Under the pieces are notes generated by a model. It made no database searches and was not told where the DNA came from. It saw only the letters and a list, made by a program, of their open reading frames with translations. A DNA stretch of 36,072 nt from an uncultured Mailhella sp. (lineage in GTDB: Bacteria > Desulfobacterota > Desulfovibrionia > Desulfovibrionales > Desulfovibrionaceae), in contig CALUTB010000016.1 of assembly GCA_944323575.1 (NCBI GenBank), forward strand, positions 1-36,072, read 5' to 3'. Shown here piece by piece: positions 6,757 through 14,420 of this stretch (the first letter of the stretch is position 1; every line of letters begins with the position of its first letter). The position numbers and the translations under genes were made by a program.

Positions 6757-7749
6757 ATGCGCATATCCTCACTTCATTCCATTCTCTTCGGATTTCTGGC
6801 GCTGTCGCTTTCCGCCTGTTCCGCCAGAAGCACAACCACACATGCAAACACGGAGCATACGGTCATACCCATCTCCATCGACGACAGGCAACAGTCCTGG
6901 CAGCAGACCTGGCAGAACCTTTTTCTGAAACTTCAGAAAGACGGTCTCAATGACGCGCTTACGAGGAAAACTTTTTCATCCCTGACCATGCCGCCCTCCT
7001 CCGTTCCTATGGGCATCAAGGTCCGTGAACTCTACTCCAATGCCTTTCTGCCCAAACCTAAGGCAAGACCTCAGAAGCCCATTGAAACGAAGCTGGGCAT
7101 TCCCGGCCCGTGGTTCAAAGGGGTGGTCACCACGGCCAATGCCAGGGCATGCAGAGATTTCATGAACAAGCACGCCGTGGCCTTTGCCAAAGCGGAGCTG
7201 AATTACGGCGTTCCTTCGGAAGTGGCGGCAGCCCTGCTTTTTGTGGAAACCCGTCTCGGCGGCTATCTCGGCAAGCATAATGCCTTCTATATGCTGGCCA
7301 GCATGTCCGTCACCAGAGATCCGTCCGACATTCCCGAATATATCGAAAAGCTCCAGGGCGCCGACGGCCGGCTTGACTGGATCCGTGGAAAGATGGAAAC
7401 CAAGGCGGACTGGGCCTACGCCGAACTCAAGGCGCTTCTCTCCTACTGCTATGCCAACGGCATCGACCCTCTTGAGGTCAAGGGTTCCGTCTACGGAGCC
7501 ATCGGACTCTGCCAGTTCATGCCCAGCAACATCTCCCTTTATGCCGTCGACGGCAACGGAGACGGCATCATCGACCTGTTCACCGTCGACGACGCCGTGG
7601 CCAGCCTGAGCAACTACCTGCGCAGAAACGGCTGGAAATCAGGTCTGAGTCTGGAAAGGCAGACAAGAGTGCTTCGTTCCTACAATGCCATGGATATTTA
7701 CGCCCATACCATTCTCGCGCTTGCCAAGACCATCCGCCAGCTCAAGTAG
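6757..7749 (+). CDS. MltB-like lytic murein transglycosylase, lipoprotein
   Basis: Lytic transglycosylases cleave the MurNAc-GlcNAc bond of peptidoglycan with formation of 1,6-anhydroMurNAc. The 330-residue product has a lipoprotein signal with lipobox LSAC (Cys21); +2 is Ser, so outer-membrane sorting is expected. The SLT_2/MltB domain follows, with the catalytic Glu164 in FVETRLGGYLG, then GSVYGAIGLCQFMPSN, the NGDGIIDLFTVDDAVASLSNYL segment and YNAMDIYA. The expected MltB order is preserved. AGGAAAAAGGA precedes the ATG at 6757; an earlier in-frame ATG would destroy the signal peptide arrangement. A good sigma-70 promoter lies upstream. It is monocistronic and ends in a convergent hairpin shared with the trigger factor gene. 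Confidence 0.92.
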   Translation: MRISSLHSILFGFLALSLSACSARSTTTHANTEHTVIPISIDDRQQSWQQTWQNLFLKLQKDGLNDALTRKTFSSLTMPPSSVPMGIKVRELYSNAFLPKPKARPQKPIETKLGIPGPWFKGVVTTANARACRDFMNKHAVAFAKAELNYGVPSEVAAALLFVETRLGGYLGKHNAFYMLASMSVTRDPSDIPEYIEKLQGADGRLDWIRGKMETKADWAYAELKALLSYCYANGIDPLEVKGSVYGAIGLCQFMPSNISLYAVDGNGDGIIDLFTVDDAVASLSNYLRRNGWKSGLSLERQTRVLRSYNAMDIYAHTILALAKTIRQLK

Positions 7750-7867
7750 CAGAGGAGCCTCAGTAAAACATTCCGTCCGGATGTCCGTTCTCCTTTCCCA
7801 TGCCGTGGAACGACGGTACGTCGTCCAGCAAAGATGACGGTGAAAAGACATCCGATATTCCGGAACA

Positions 7868-7912
7868 GACAGAAGACGCTGCCGGGAGAGGCTCTCGACA
7901 GCGTCTTCTGTC
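7868..7912. terminator. Convergent stem-loop between the mltB-like gene and tig
   Basis: A perfect 14-base-pair inverted repeat (arms 7868-7881 and 7899-7912, 17-base loop) between two convergent genes. The plus side is followed by TTC-rich sequence rather than a long T run, so it may act as a terminator with reduced strength or as mRNA 3'-end protection. Confidence 0.55.
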
Positions 7913-7936
7913 TTCATCGGCAGCCGCAACAAGGCA

Positions 7937-9277
7937 TCAGGCCTTTTCTTCTTCCCTGCGGATCTCGGAAAAAGGTCTGAGCATGGGGGATTCCGCCATG
8001 ATCTTTCGGGCTGCTCCATACAGTCTGTCCAAAGCCCTGTCGGCAATCATGCGTTCCTGCATGGCGGTAACGACGCCGGCTTCCCATATGGTCTTGCGGA
8101 GGTCCTCGTAATTCTGTCCCGTACCCTTTGTCATGGCCCGTACCGCGTCTTCCGCCTCCTTTCCGCTGACCGTGATGCCTTCCTTCTGAGCCAGAGCCAG
8201 CAGGAATGTGTGTCCTTTGGCCTTCTTCCGGGCAAAGGCCATGGATTCCTCATGCATGTGTTCCAGCATTTCCCTGATGGTCTCCTCGTCGGCGTGCTGC
8301 TTTCTCAGATAGTGTTCGGCATCACGTTGATGCTCACGATAAAAACGAGACACCAGACTCTCCGGAAGAGGAAACTCCCGGGAAGCAAGCAGCTCCTCCA
8401 TAAGATGATTCTTGCCTTCACGCTGTATCTGACGCATATGGGCGGCAAAGGTCTGCTGCCATACCTCCTGCTTCAGGGCATCAAAGGTCTGAAAACCGAG
8501 CTTCTGCGCCGTTTCGTCGGTCAGGGGCGGAAGGACTTCGCGCTGAATGCGGCGAAGAACCACCTCCAGTTGCACTTCGCGACCGCGAAGTACGGGATCC
8601 GGATAATTATCCGGACAGATCATGACTCCATGTCCCTCTTCCCCCACATGCAGTGCACGGACAATGGGATCCATTTCAGGCACGACTCCGCCGGGACGAA
8701 CGGGAAGCAGCTGAAGACGAAAATTATCGGCCGTCATGCCTGGCAGTGGACGTCCGTCCACGGTTCCGCGCACATCAACGGTCAAAAGATCATTGTCCTC
8801 AGGACTGCGGTCGGTGATATCCTCATAGCGGGCCAGTCGGCGAAGCGCCTGATCAAGCATGGCATTCAGCGCATCTTCCGGAGGAGCAGGGTCGGCGACC
8901 GTCACGGACAGCGTTTCAAGCTCGGGAATATCAATTTCAGGCAGTACATCAAAAGAAGACGAAAAGGAAAATTCCTGCCCTTCCACCGCGGCGGGTCCCC
9001 GGTACTGCGCAGGATACAGAGGACGAATGCCCTCCTTTTCAAGAATGGTCATCATATTGTCGTCGGCCAGCATTTCCGTGGCGTCGGCAGCGACCCTGGA
9101 GCCGAAACGGCTCTTGATGACGTTTACCGGAATCTTTCCTACTCGGAATCCGGGAAGGGTCATTCCCCTGCCGATGTTCCTCGCCGCACGCTCAAAGGCT
9201 TTCTTGACCTCTTCGGCAGAGCAGGTAACCGACAAGGACACGGATATCGGCGATGTCTTTTCTATGCTGTATTCCAT
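7937..9277 (-). CDS. tig: Trigger factor, ribosome-associated chaperone
   Basis: Trigger factor docks at the ribosome exit tunnel and shields nascent chains. The 446-residue product has the N-terminal ribosome-binding domain with signature GFRVGKIP (43-50), a middle FKBP-type domain (about 155-250) and the C-terminal helical arms with QREVLPPLTDE at the junction. The FKBP domain lacks the usual PGFE catalytic-loop element and reads VPEMDPIV instead, while keeping YPDPVLRG, so PPIase activity is doubtful. AGGAG eight bases upstream supports the ATG at 9277. No clpP or clpX follows, unlike the common tig-clpPX order. A divergent paralogue lies 209 bases upstream on the same strand. Confidence 0.93.
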   Translation of the reverse strand: MEYSIEKTSPISVSLSVTCSAEEVKKAFERAARNIGRGMTLPGFRVGKIPVNVIKSRFGSRVAADATEMLADDNMMTILEKEGIRPLYPAQYRGPAAVEGQEFSFSSSFDVLPEIDIPELETLSVTVADPAPPEDALNAMLDQALRRLARYEDITDRSPEDNDLLTVDVRGTVDGRPLPGMTADNFRLQLLPVRPGGVVPEMDPIVRALHVGEEGHGVMICPDNYPDPVLRGREVQLEVVLRRIQREVLPPLTDETAQKLGFQTFDALKQEVWQQTFAAHMRQIQREGKNHLMEELLASREFPLPESLVSRFYREHQRDAEHYLRKQHADEETIREMLEHMHEESMAFARKKAKGHTFLLALAQKEGITVSGKEAEDAVRAMTKGTGQNYEDLRKTIWEAGVVTAMQERMIADRALDRLYGAARKIMAESPMLRPFSEIRREEEKA

Positions 9278-9486
9278 GAACAAACTCCTCATGTCCGGTT
9301 GACGCTGAAGCGCTGTATGTTTATGAACCGGGAAAAGCCCGGAGCATTCGCGGAAGAAATACAACCATACAGAACAGATATGGTCATGCCTGCATGCTCA
9401 TTCAGACGGCGACGGTCGGGACGGCAGAAATACGTTGCCGTTTCAGGATCGAAACAGACGACATCCGCAGGCTTTCTCCTGGATCG

Positions 9487-10767
9487 TCAGGGCCTGAATA
9501 CTTTTTTCATCAGCTCGTCGAGAGCCTTCTCTTCAAGCATGCCTGCGCGCAGCTCAAAAAGCTCTCCGCTGCGGGCAAGACTGAGTCGATAGGAAGCAAC
9601 GTCCATGTTTCTGCGGGCGGCACGACCGGCAAGCACCCTGTCATATTCATCCCCGCCGAGCCTCAGTCCCCTTTTCTCAGCCCACGCCAGAAGAATCATG
9701 CGAGCGCGGGCCTTTCGTTCCGCCTTTTCTCCGGCTTCCTGCCTCATGAGCTCAAGCGTCGTCTTCAGACTGTCCGGAGAACCAAACTGCCGCTGCAGAT
9801 ATCGGCGGGAACGAAGCATGACCTCCCGTCGGCATGCGTTTACCAGAGCTTCCGGAACATCGACCCCATATTGTCTCTCGATGGTCTCCCTCAGCATTCG
9901 GCGGCCTTCCGATAAACGATGTACTCTGTCCATTTCCAACGCACGAACATGAGCGCTGCGCCGCAGGGCCGTTGCATCATGAAAACCGAGCTTCCGGGCC
10001 AGCTCATCCGTAACCACGGGGAGTTCTTCCCTTTCCACGCCTCGAAGCGTCACAACAAGCTCGATCTGCCTTCCTCGCATGGAGGGATCGGGATAATTAT
10101 CGGGACAGCGTGTACATCCCGTGCCCGTCTCCCCGATGCTCAGACTCCGTACGACAGGATCAAGATCCGGGACCTTTTCACCGGTCCGAACCGGCATGAG
10201 TCGCATCCGGCATATGCCGGTATTCATGCCGGGAACCGTTCGCCCGTCCATCCGACCCGTCACCTCGACCTCGACCAGATCCCCGTTCTGAGGTCGTCCC
10301 TCGGTCACGGAAATTTTTCTGCCCTCACGGATCAGGAGTTCCCGCAGGAAAAGTTCTTCCTGCACGGGATCCGCCCGGGCCTCCTGAATCTGAACATGTA
10401 TGGACTCCGGATCAGGAATCTCCCCTTGTTCCAGGATGCAGAATGACAAGGCAAAGGCAAACGCCCTTCCCCGTCGTGCGTTTTCCCCTTGATATTCAAA
10501 GCAGGTCACGGGAGTCAGTCGATCTCTTTCACACACGGCCGTCACGGCACGATCCACAAGCATATCCGTCACAGCATCGGAAATCTGCGGGTAAAAACGC
10601 CTTTCCACGACTTCCAGGGGAACCTTTCCCGGACGGAATCCGGCCATGCGGAAGAAAAGTCCGAACGGTACGGCAGCATTTTTCCAGGCCGAAAGCACTT
10701 CGTCCGAAGAAAAGGAGCAGGAAAGCCGACACCATCCGCCGTTTTTCTTTTCTATTGTATATTCCAT
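9487..10767 (-). CDS. Divergent trigger-factor paralogue
   Basis: This 426-residue protein is homologous to the neighbouring trigger factor over its whole length: it shares the MEY(S/T)IEK start, GFRPGKVP (43-50, ribosome-binding signature), a middle domain with CPDNYPDPSMRG, and REELPVVTDELARKLGF. The two are clearly diverged, and this copy is richer in Arg and Cys, with a strongly basic C-terminal arm (RSRRYLQRQ, RRNMDVASYR). The FKBP catalytic loop is replaced (VPDLDPVV), as in the neighbour. The signature suggests it can still bind ribosomes. Its start lies inside the end of the GNAT gene (16-base overlap), so translation is probably coupled. It probably arose by tandem duplication and then specialised. 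Confidence 0.88.
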   Translation of the reverse strand: MEYTIEKKNGGWCRLSCSFSSDEVLSAWKNAAVPFGLFFRMAGFRPGKVPLEVVERRFYPQISDAVTDMLVDRAVTAVCERDRLTPVTCFEYQGENARRGRAFAFALSFCILEQGEIPDPESIHVQIQEARADPVQEELFLRELLIREGRKISVTEGRPQNGDLVEVEVTGRMDGRTVPGMNTGICRMRLMPVRTGEKVPDLDPVVRSLSIGETGTGCTRCPDNYPDPSMRGRQIELVVTLRGVEREELPVVTDELARKLGFHDATALRRSAHVRALEMDRVHRLSEGRRMLRETIERQYGVDVPEALVNACRREVMLRSRRYLQRQFGSPDSLKTTLELMRQEAGEKAERKARARMILLAWAEKRGLRLGGDEYDRVLAGRAARRNMDVASYRLSLARSGELFELRAGMLEEKALDELMKKVFRP

Positions 10768-11312
10768 GAGTTGCTCAACAACTGCACATTCTTTTTACCG
10801 GCAGAAGACTGCTCGCGCATCGGCGCTCCACCGGCAGCCGCCCGTTGCATCTTCGGACGTTCCGTTTTCTCTTCACCATCACAGCGCATCCCCATGACAA
10901 GCTCGACATGCCCCGTCTTTTCCTCCATGCGTTCGCAAAGTACCGCCAGGCCGTGTCTGCGATAAAATTCCACAGCCCTGACATTTTCCTTATATACGCA
11001 CAGAGACAGTTCAGGATGCATTCGACAGGCGATGCGGAACATTCTGCTTCCCAAGCCCCTTCCCTGCGCCTCGGGAGCAACGAAGAACGCCGCCAGAAAC
11101 GAATCGACAAAGGCCAGAAACGCGTCCGGCTTTCCGGTGTCGTCATCGACATACAGAACGATCTCGTCGCTCATGGGCAGATACAGGGAACGCATATCTG
11201 CCGCAGACTCCTCCCAGAACCTGCGGGGAATGAAATCGTGTGCCTGCAGGGACGCCTCCAGCCATATGCGGACGACGTCCTCCATATCTTCCTCTTCATA
11301 GGGACGTATCAT
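10752..11312 (-). CDS. GNAT-family N-acetyltransferase
   Basis: A 186-residue GNAT acyltransferase. The N-terminal IRPYEEEDMEDVVRIW, the motif A acetyl-CoA loop (FFVAPEAQGRGLGSRMF, about residues 92-108) and motif B (NVRAVEFYRRHGL) are all present, with a YjaB-like arrangement (ASLQAHDFIPRRFW). About 40 residues after the GNAT fold are polar and basic without domain similarity. The substrate is unknown; YjaB-like proteins are general small-molecule or peptide N-acetyltransferases. GGAGG four bases before the ATG at 11312 fixes the start. Its 3' end overlaps the trigger-factor paralogue by 16 bases, making the two a translationally coupled pair. Confidence 0.85.
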   Translation of the reverse strand: MIRPYEEEDMEDVVRIWLEASLQAHDFIPRRFWEESAADMRSLYLPMSDEIVLYVDDDTGKPDAFLAFVDSFLAAFFVAPEAQGRGLGSRMFRIACRMHPELSLCVYKENVRAVEFYRRHGLAVLCERMEEKTGHVELVMGMRCDGEEKTERPKMQRAAAGGAPMREQSSAGKKNVQLLSNSWNIQ

Positions 11313-11656
11313 GCTGCCTCCGGCGCCGATATTGTAACAGAACCGCAGGAATGGCAAGGCGGGAACGATGTCCCGCAACCTGCTTGCACTTGCCGCCGGC
11401 TCGTGTCATGCTGCACTCCCGATCACAGGGGACACCCTCCCGTATCCCGACTTGCGGATATCGCCGGAAAAAGGATTTTTCACGCTCCCGCACGACGACA
11501 TGCCGCCGGGGGACGAAACGTCCGTCCTGCATGCTCCCGCAGAACATGACCTTTCCGCGCCGCACGACCGGCCGGGCCGGCGGAACCGGCGGTCCCAGAT
11601 GGTCCGCCCTTCCCCGAAACATGACGATCTCCTGAAACTTTCAACGAGGTACACAT
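11313..11656. other. Divergent intergenic region between the GNAT and EF-hand genes
   Basis: No convincing gene is visible. Near the GNAT end lies a minus-strand promoter candidate (11331-11357), then a short stem GCGGGA/TCCCGC at about 11370-11387. The rest is GC-rich with CCGG-containing repeats around 11565-11600. I could not identify a clear promoter for the EF-hand gene. Confidence 0.4.
11331..11357 (-). promoter_or_regulatory. Candidate promoter of the GNAT/trigger-factor unit
   Basis: On the minus strand TTGCCA, a 15-base spacer and a good -10 TACAAT, which ends 18 bases before the GNAT start codon. The short spacer and close position make this only moderately convincing. Confidence 0.35.
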
Positions 11657-12118
11657 ATGAAGATACTTGCCTCCGGGGCCGCAGCCCTTGCCCTTATATT
11701 TACCTGTTCAGTCGTTCCCGCGCCAGCCATGCCCGGTATGCAGGGCGGAACTGCGGCGCCGTCGGTCAATCCCGCGGAACGTTTCAACGCCATGGATGCC
11801 GATCACGATGGAAAAATGACCTGGAACGAACTCTCTTCCGCCCGTCCCAATCTCAACCGCAATGCCTTCGACACCATCGATGTCGACCATAACGGTTTCA
11901 TTGACCTTGAGGAATGGAACGTGTTTTCCGCAGGACATGGCGGCTCCGTCTCCATGCCCGACATGGAAGGCATGATGAAGGCCATGCGCGAAGCCGGAGC
12001 ACCGTCTTCAGCCGCAGGTTCAAACATGCCGCTCATCATGCCCCCGGCGTCCTCCGGATCCTCCGGCAGCGGAGCGCACGGTATGCCGCTCATCACGCCT
12101 CCGACCGAGGGCAAATGA
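11657..12118 (+). CDS. Secreted EF-hand protein
   Basis: A 153-residue exported calcium-binding candidate. It starts with a signal peptide (MKILASGAAALAL, probable cut after residues 22-24) and has two canonical EF-hand loops: DADHDGKMTWNE (47-58) and DVDHNGFIDLEE (75-86), each with Asp or Asn at positions 1, 3 and 5 and Glu at position 12. A Met/Pro/Gly/Ser-rich tail follows, with the repeated phrase MPLI(M/T)PP occurring twice. The role is unknown; such small periplasmic EF-hand proteins are often calcium sensors or buffers. Its stop is one base from the start of metC, so the two are co-transcribed. Confidence 0.85.
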   Translation: MKILASGAAALALIFTCSVVPAPAMPGMQGGTAAPSVNPAERFNAMDADHDGKMTWNELSSARPNLNRNAFDTIDVDHNGFIDLEEWNVFSAGHGGSVSMPDMEGMMKAMREAGAPSSAAGSNMPLIMPPASSGSSGSGAHGMPLITPPTEGK

Positions 12119-12119
12119 C

Positions 12120-13310
12120 ATGAAGGATTCCACCATACTCGTTCATGCCGGACGCGCTCCTCTTCGCGTGGGCGGCCCCGTCAACATGCCCGTCCATCGG
12201 GCTTCCACCATCGTCTCTCCGACTCTTGAGGAATTCGACGCCAACGAAGCCGGAGAGGCCAAATTCCGCAATGTCTGCTACGGTGCCCTGGGTACGGAAA
12301 ATGCCTTTGCCCTGTGTGATGCCGTCAACCGGCTGGAGCAGGGGGCAGGATCCATGGTGACCAGCTCGGGACTGGCCGCATGCACCCAGTCGCTGCTGGC
12401 ATTCGTCGGCGCAGGTGACCATGTACTTATGCCCGACAACGTCTACGGACCGCAACGGGCCTTCTGCGAATCCATTCTTCGTCGCTTCGGCGTGGAGACG
12501 ACCTTCTACGATCCCCGCATAGGCTCGGACATCGGCGTGCTCATCAAGGCCAATACCCGCGTCGTCTACACGGAGGCTCCCGGATCCCTTACCTTCGAGA
12601 TGCAGGACATTCCCGCCATCGTCGAAGCCGCACACGCCCGCAGCGCCATAGTCATCATGGACAACACCTGGGCCGGACCGCTCTATTTCAAGCCTCTTTC
12701 CGCAGGCGTGGACATCTGCGTGGAAGCGGCAACGAAATTCATTGCGGGACATTCCGATCTCGTCATGGGCATCATCACGGCCCGTACGAAGGAGCTTTAT
12801 CTGCGCATGCGCTCCTTCTGCATGCAGATGGGAGAAATAGCTTCGCCGGACGACTGCTACATGGCTCTGCGTGGTCTGCGCACCATGGAAGTACGCATGG
12901 AAAGACAGTATGCCCATGCTCTCGACCTCGCACGATGGCTGCAGAAACGTCCGGAAGTCCTGCAGGTGCTCTATCCTCCTTTGGAGGACGATCCCGGACA
13001 CGATCTCTGGGCACGCGACTTCAAAGGGGCAGGCTCTCTGTTCTCCATCGTTCTTCCCAAAATCGAGAAGAAAGCCGTGGCCGCCATGCTCAACGGCTAC
13101 AGAATGTTCAGCATAGGCGCCAGCTGGGGCGGTTATGACAGTCTGGTGGAACAATGTCATCCGGAGCGTACGGCTCTCAACCGCATCGCCCCGGTGTGGA
13201 ACGACGACAACTGCACCCTTGTACGGTACGCCATAGGTCTGGAAGATGTCGAAGACCTGAAAGCCGATCTGGACGAAGGCTTCCGCCGTCTGCGCACCGC
13301 GCTCTGCTGA
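12120..13310 (+). CDS. metC: Cystathionine beta-lyase
   Basis: A Cys/Met-metabolism PLP enzyme that splits cystathionine into homocysteine, pyruvate and ammonia. The 396-residue product carries all class landmarks: YGALGTENAF (54-63), the TSSGLAA cofactor loop (81-87), DNTWAGPLYF (181-190), the Schiff-base Lys206 in EAATKFIAGHSD, and the C-terminal MFSIGASWGGYDSLVEQ. The CBL-type STIVSPTLEEF near residues 29-39 and the NTWAGP segment favour beta-lyase over gamma-synthase. It can also produce hydrogen sulfide from cysteine in many bacteria. It begins one base after the EF-hand gene and precedes the HesB-like pair, which has its own promoter. Confidence 0.93.
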   Translation: MKDSTILVHAGRAPLRVGGPVNMPVHRASTIVSPTLEEFDANEAGEAKFRNVCYGALGTENAFALCDAVNRLEQGAGSMVTSSGLAACTQSLLAFVGAGDHVLMPDNVYGPQRAFCESILRRFGVETTFYDPRIGSDIGVLIKANTRVVYTEAPGSLTFEMQDIPAIVEAAHARSAIVIMDNTWAGPLYFKPLSAGVDICVEAATKFIAGHSDLVMGIITARTKELYLRMRSFCMQMGEIASPDDCYMALRGLRTMEVRMERQYAHALDLARWLQKRPEVLQVLYPPLEDDPGHDLWARDFKGAGSLFSIVLPKIEKKAVAAMLNGYRMFSIGASWGGYDSLVEQCHPERTALNRIAPVWNDDNCTLVRYAIGLEDVEDLKADLDEGFRRLRTALC

Positions 13311-13382
13311 CCGGCACATCGCGGCCGTCACGTCCTGCACGACCATATGATCCGACAAAAAGGGAAATGTGCTTATTCTCCA

Positions 13383-13411
13383 TTGACAAAGTCAAGAACC
13401 GTTCCTATTTT
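13383..13411 (+). promoter_or_regulatory. Sigma-70 promoter of the HesB-like selenoprotein gene
   Basis: TTGACA, a 17-base spacer and TATTTT, with a predicted start near 13418, about 22 bases before the ATG. It should drive both HesB-like genes up to the terminator at 14235. Confidence 0.7.
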
Positions 13412-13439
13412 TACCCAAAACCATTTTCTGGAGATGTAC

Positions 13440-13757
13440 ATGATCAATCTTTCCGATGCTGCCCGCCAGGAACTTGAGGCGTTCTTCGCCGACAAGCCCA
13501 AGGCCGGCATCCGTGTCTATCTTGCCCCCGGCGGCTGAAGCGGCCCCCGTCTCGCTCTGGCTCTGGATGAGCCTACCGACAACGACAAGGCCTTCGACGT
13601 CAACGGTTTTACCTTCTGTCTTGAAAATTCGCTGCTGGAACGCATCGGCGGCGTAAAAATCGACGTGAGCTACATGGGCTTCATCGTCGAGCCGGAAATT
13701 CCGCTTCAGGGCGGAAGCAGCTGCGGCAGCTGCGGCAGCTCCTGCGGCAGTCACTGA
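13440..13757 (+). CDS. IscA/HesB-like selenoprotein (in-frame TGA = selenocysteine 33)
   Basis: Read through the TGA at 13536-13538, this frame gives a complete 105-residue HesB/IscA-fold protein. Before the TGA: MINLSDAARQELEAFFAD, then VYLAPGG. After it: SGPRLALALDEPT, FTFCLENSLLE, SYMGFIVEPE and a Cys/Gly/Ser tail (CGSCGSSCG). The next gene, a clear paralogue, has Cys exactly at the TGA position (APGGCSGPR), corresponding to the first metal-ligand Cys of IscA. Similarity continues without change of frame on both sides, so this is selenocysteine rather than a broken gene. GGAG six bases upstream sets the start. HesB-like selenoproteins are a known family; the function is not established. 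Standard gene callers would truncate it at residue 32. Confidence 0.9.
13536..13573 (+). promoter_or_regulatory. Candidate bacterial SECIS element after the Sec codon
   Basis: Twenty bases after the TGA is a stem GGCTC/GAGCC with loop TGGAT (13559-13573), at a distance suited to a bacterial SECIS read by SelB. A weaker GTC/GAC pairing could extend it. The stem is short and other folds are possible, so the structure itself is only a candidate. Confidence 0.45.
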
Positions 13758-13828
13758 TACCCGTTCCGCCTAAGGCTTCCGGAGAGACCTTCCTCTCCAT
13801 ACAACACCCTTACCCAACGGAGCAACCT

Positions 13829-14164
13829 GTGTTTACTCTTACCGAAAGCGCCCGCACCGAACTTGACGCCTTCTTCGCCGACAAGGAAAAATCCGCCATC
13901 CGTATGTATCTCGCCCCCGGCGGATGCAGCGGCCCCCGTATCGGCCTTGCCCTTGATGAACCCAATGAACAGGACTTCGTCACCGAACAGGACGGATATA
14001 CCTTCTGCGCAACGAAGGAACTATGGGCCACCATCGGTGGAGCTACGGTCGATGCGAGTCCGATGGGCTTTCTCGTCACTCCCGAAACTCCTCTTCCCAG
14101 CACAGGCGGAGGATGCGGCTGCTCCAGCTGCGGTACCGGTACTTGCGGCGGCTGTCATCACTGA
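13829..14164 (+). CDS. IscA/HesB-like protein, cysteine paralogue of the selenoprotein
   Basis: A 111-residue HesB/IscA-fold protein, homologous to the gene 71 bases upstream over its entire length (LTESARTELDAFFADKEKSAIRMYLAPGGCSGPR against the Sec version). Cys33 stands where the neighbour has selenocysteine. The C-terminus is strongly Cys/Gly/His-rich (CGCSSCGTGTCGGCHH), more than the CGCG of classical IscA, pointing to metal or Fe-S handling. The start is GTG, with CGGAG upstream; no ATG fits the paralogue alignment. It shares a transcript with the selenoprotein and is followed by a strong terminator. Whether it is an Fe-S carrier, an iron donor or something else is not known. Confidence 0.88.
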   Translation: MFTLTESARTELDAFFADKEKSAIRMYLAPGGCSGPRIGLALDEPNEQDFVTEQDGYTFCATKELWATIGGATVDASPMGFLVTPETPLPSTGGGCGCSSCGTGTCGGCHH

Positions 14165-14234
14165 TGCCTTCCGCATCACTCGTCCGCCCTTTCTGTTCTG
14201 AATCCTGAGCGGAAGAGAAAACCGTCAATCCTTC

Positions 14235-14267
14235 AGGCCGCCGTGTCTTCACGCATGGCGGCCTTTT
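14235..14267 (+). terminator. Rho-independent terminator after the HesB-like pair
   Basis: An eight-base-pair stem AGGCCGCC/GGCGGCCT with an inner CGTG/CACG stem, followed by TTTTCTTC. Confidence 0.8.
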
Positions 14268-14420
14268 CTTCGTTCCGATCCCGCCTTCATTCCGGCACAA
14301 GAAGCGTGCAGTCCCCCATTCCGAAGAGAAAATCAGGCGTCCCGGCGACGTTTTCGTGTACGGCACCGAAAGACAGCATGCGACTTCTCATTCCCGGCAA
14401 AGAACATCCGAGAAAAAATC

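Noticed and set aside
9300..9486. N-terminal extension of trigger factor or a separate gene in the gap
   Set aside because: The residues upstream of MEYSIEK have no family similarity, and AGGAG lies within the extension directly before the ATG at 9277.
12093..13358. A 421-residue open frame antisense to metC
   Set aside because: It covers metC exactly, has no recognisable domain and no initiation signals.
13347..13538. A short gene ending at the TGA at 13536
   Set aside because: The TGA aligns with a cysteine in the adjacent paralogue and similarity continues after it, so it is a selenocysteine codon; the 5' extension before 13440 precedes the ribosome-binding site.
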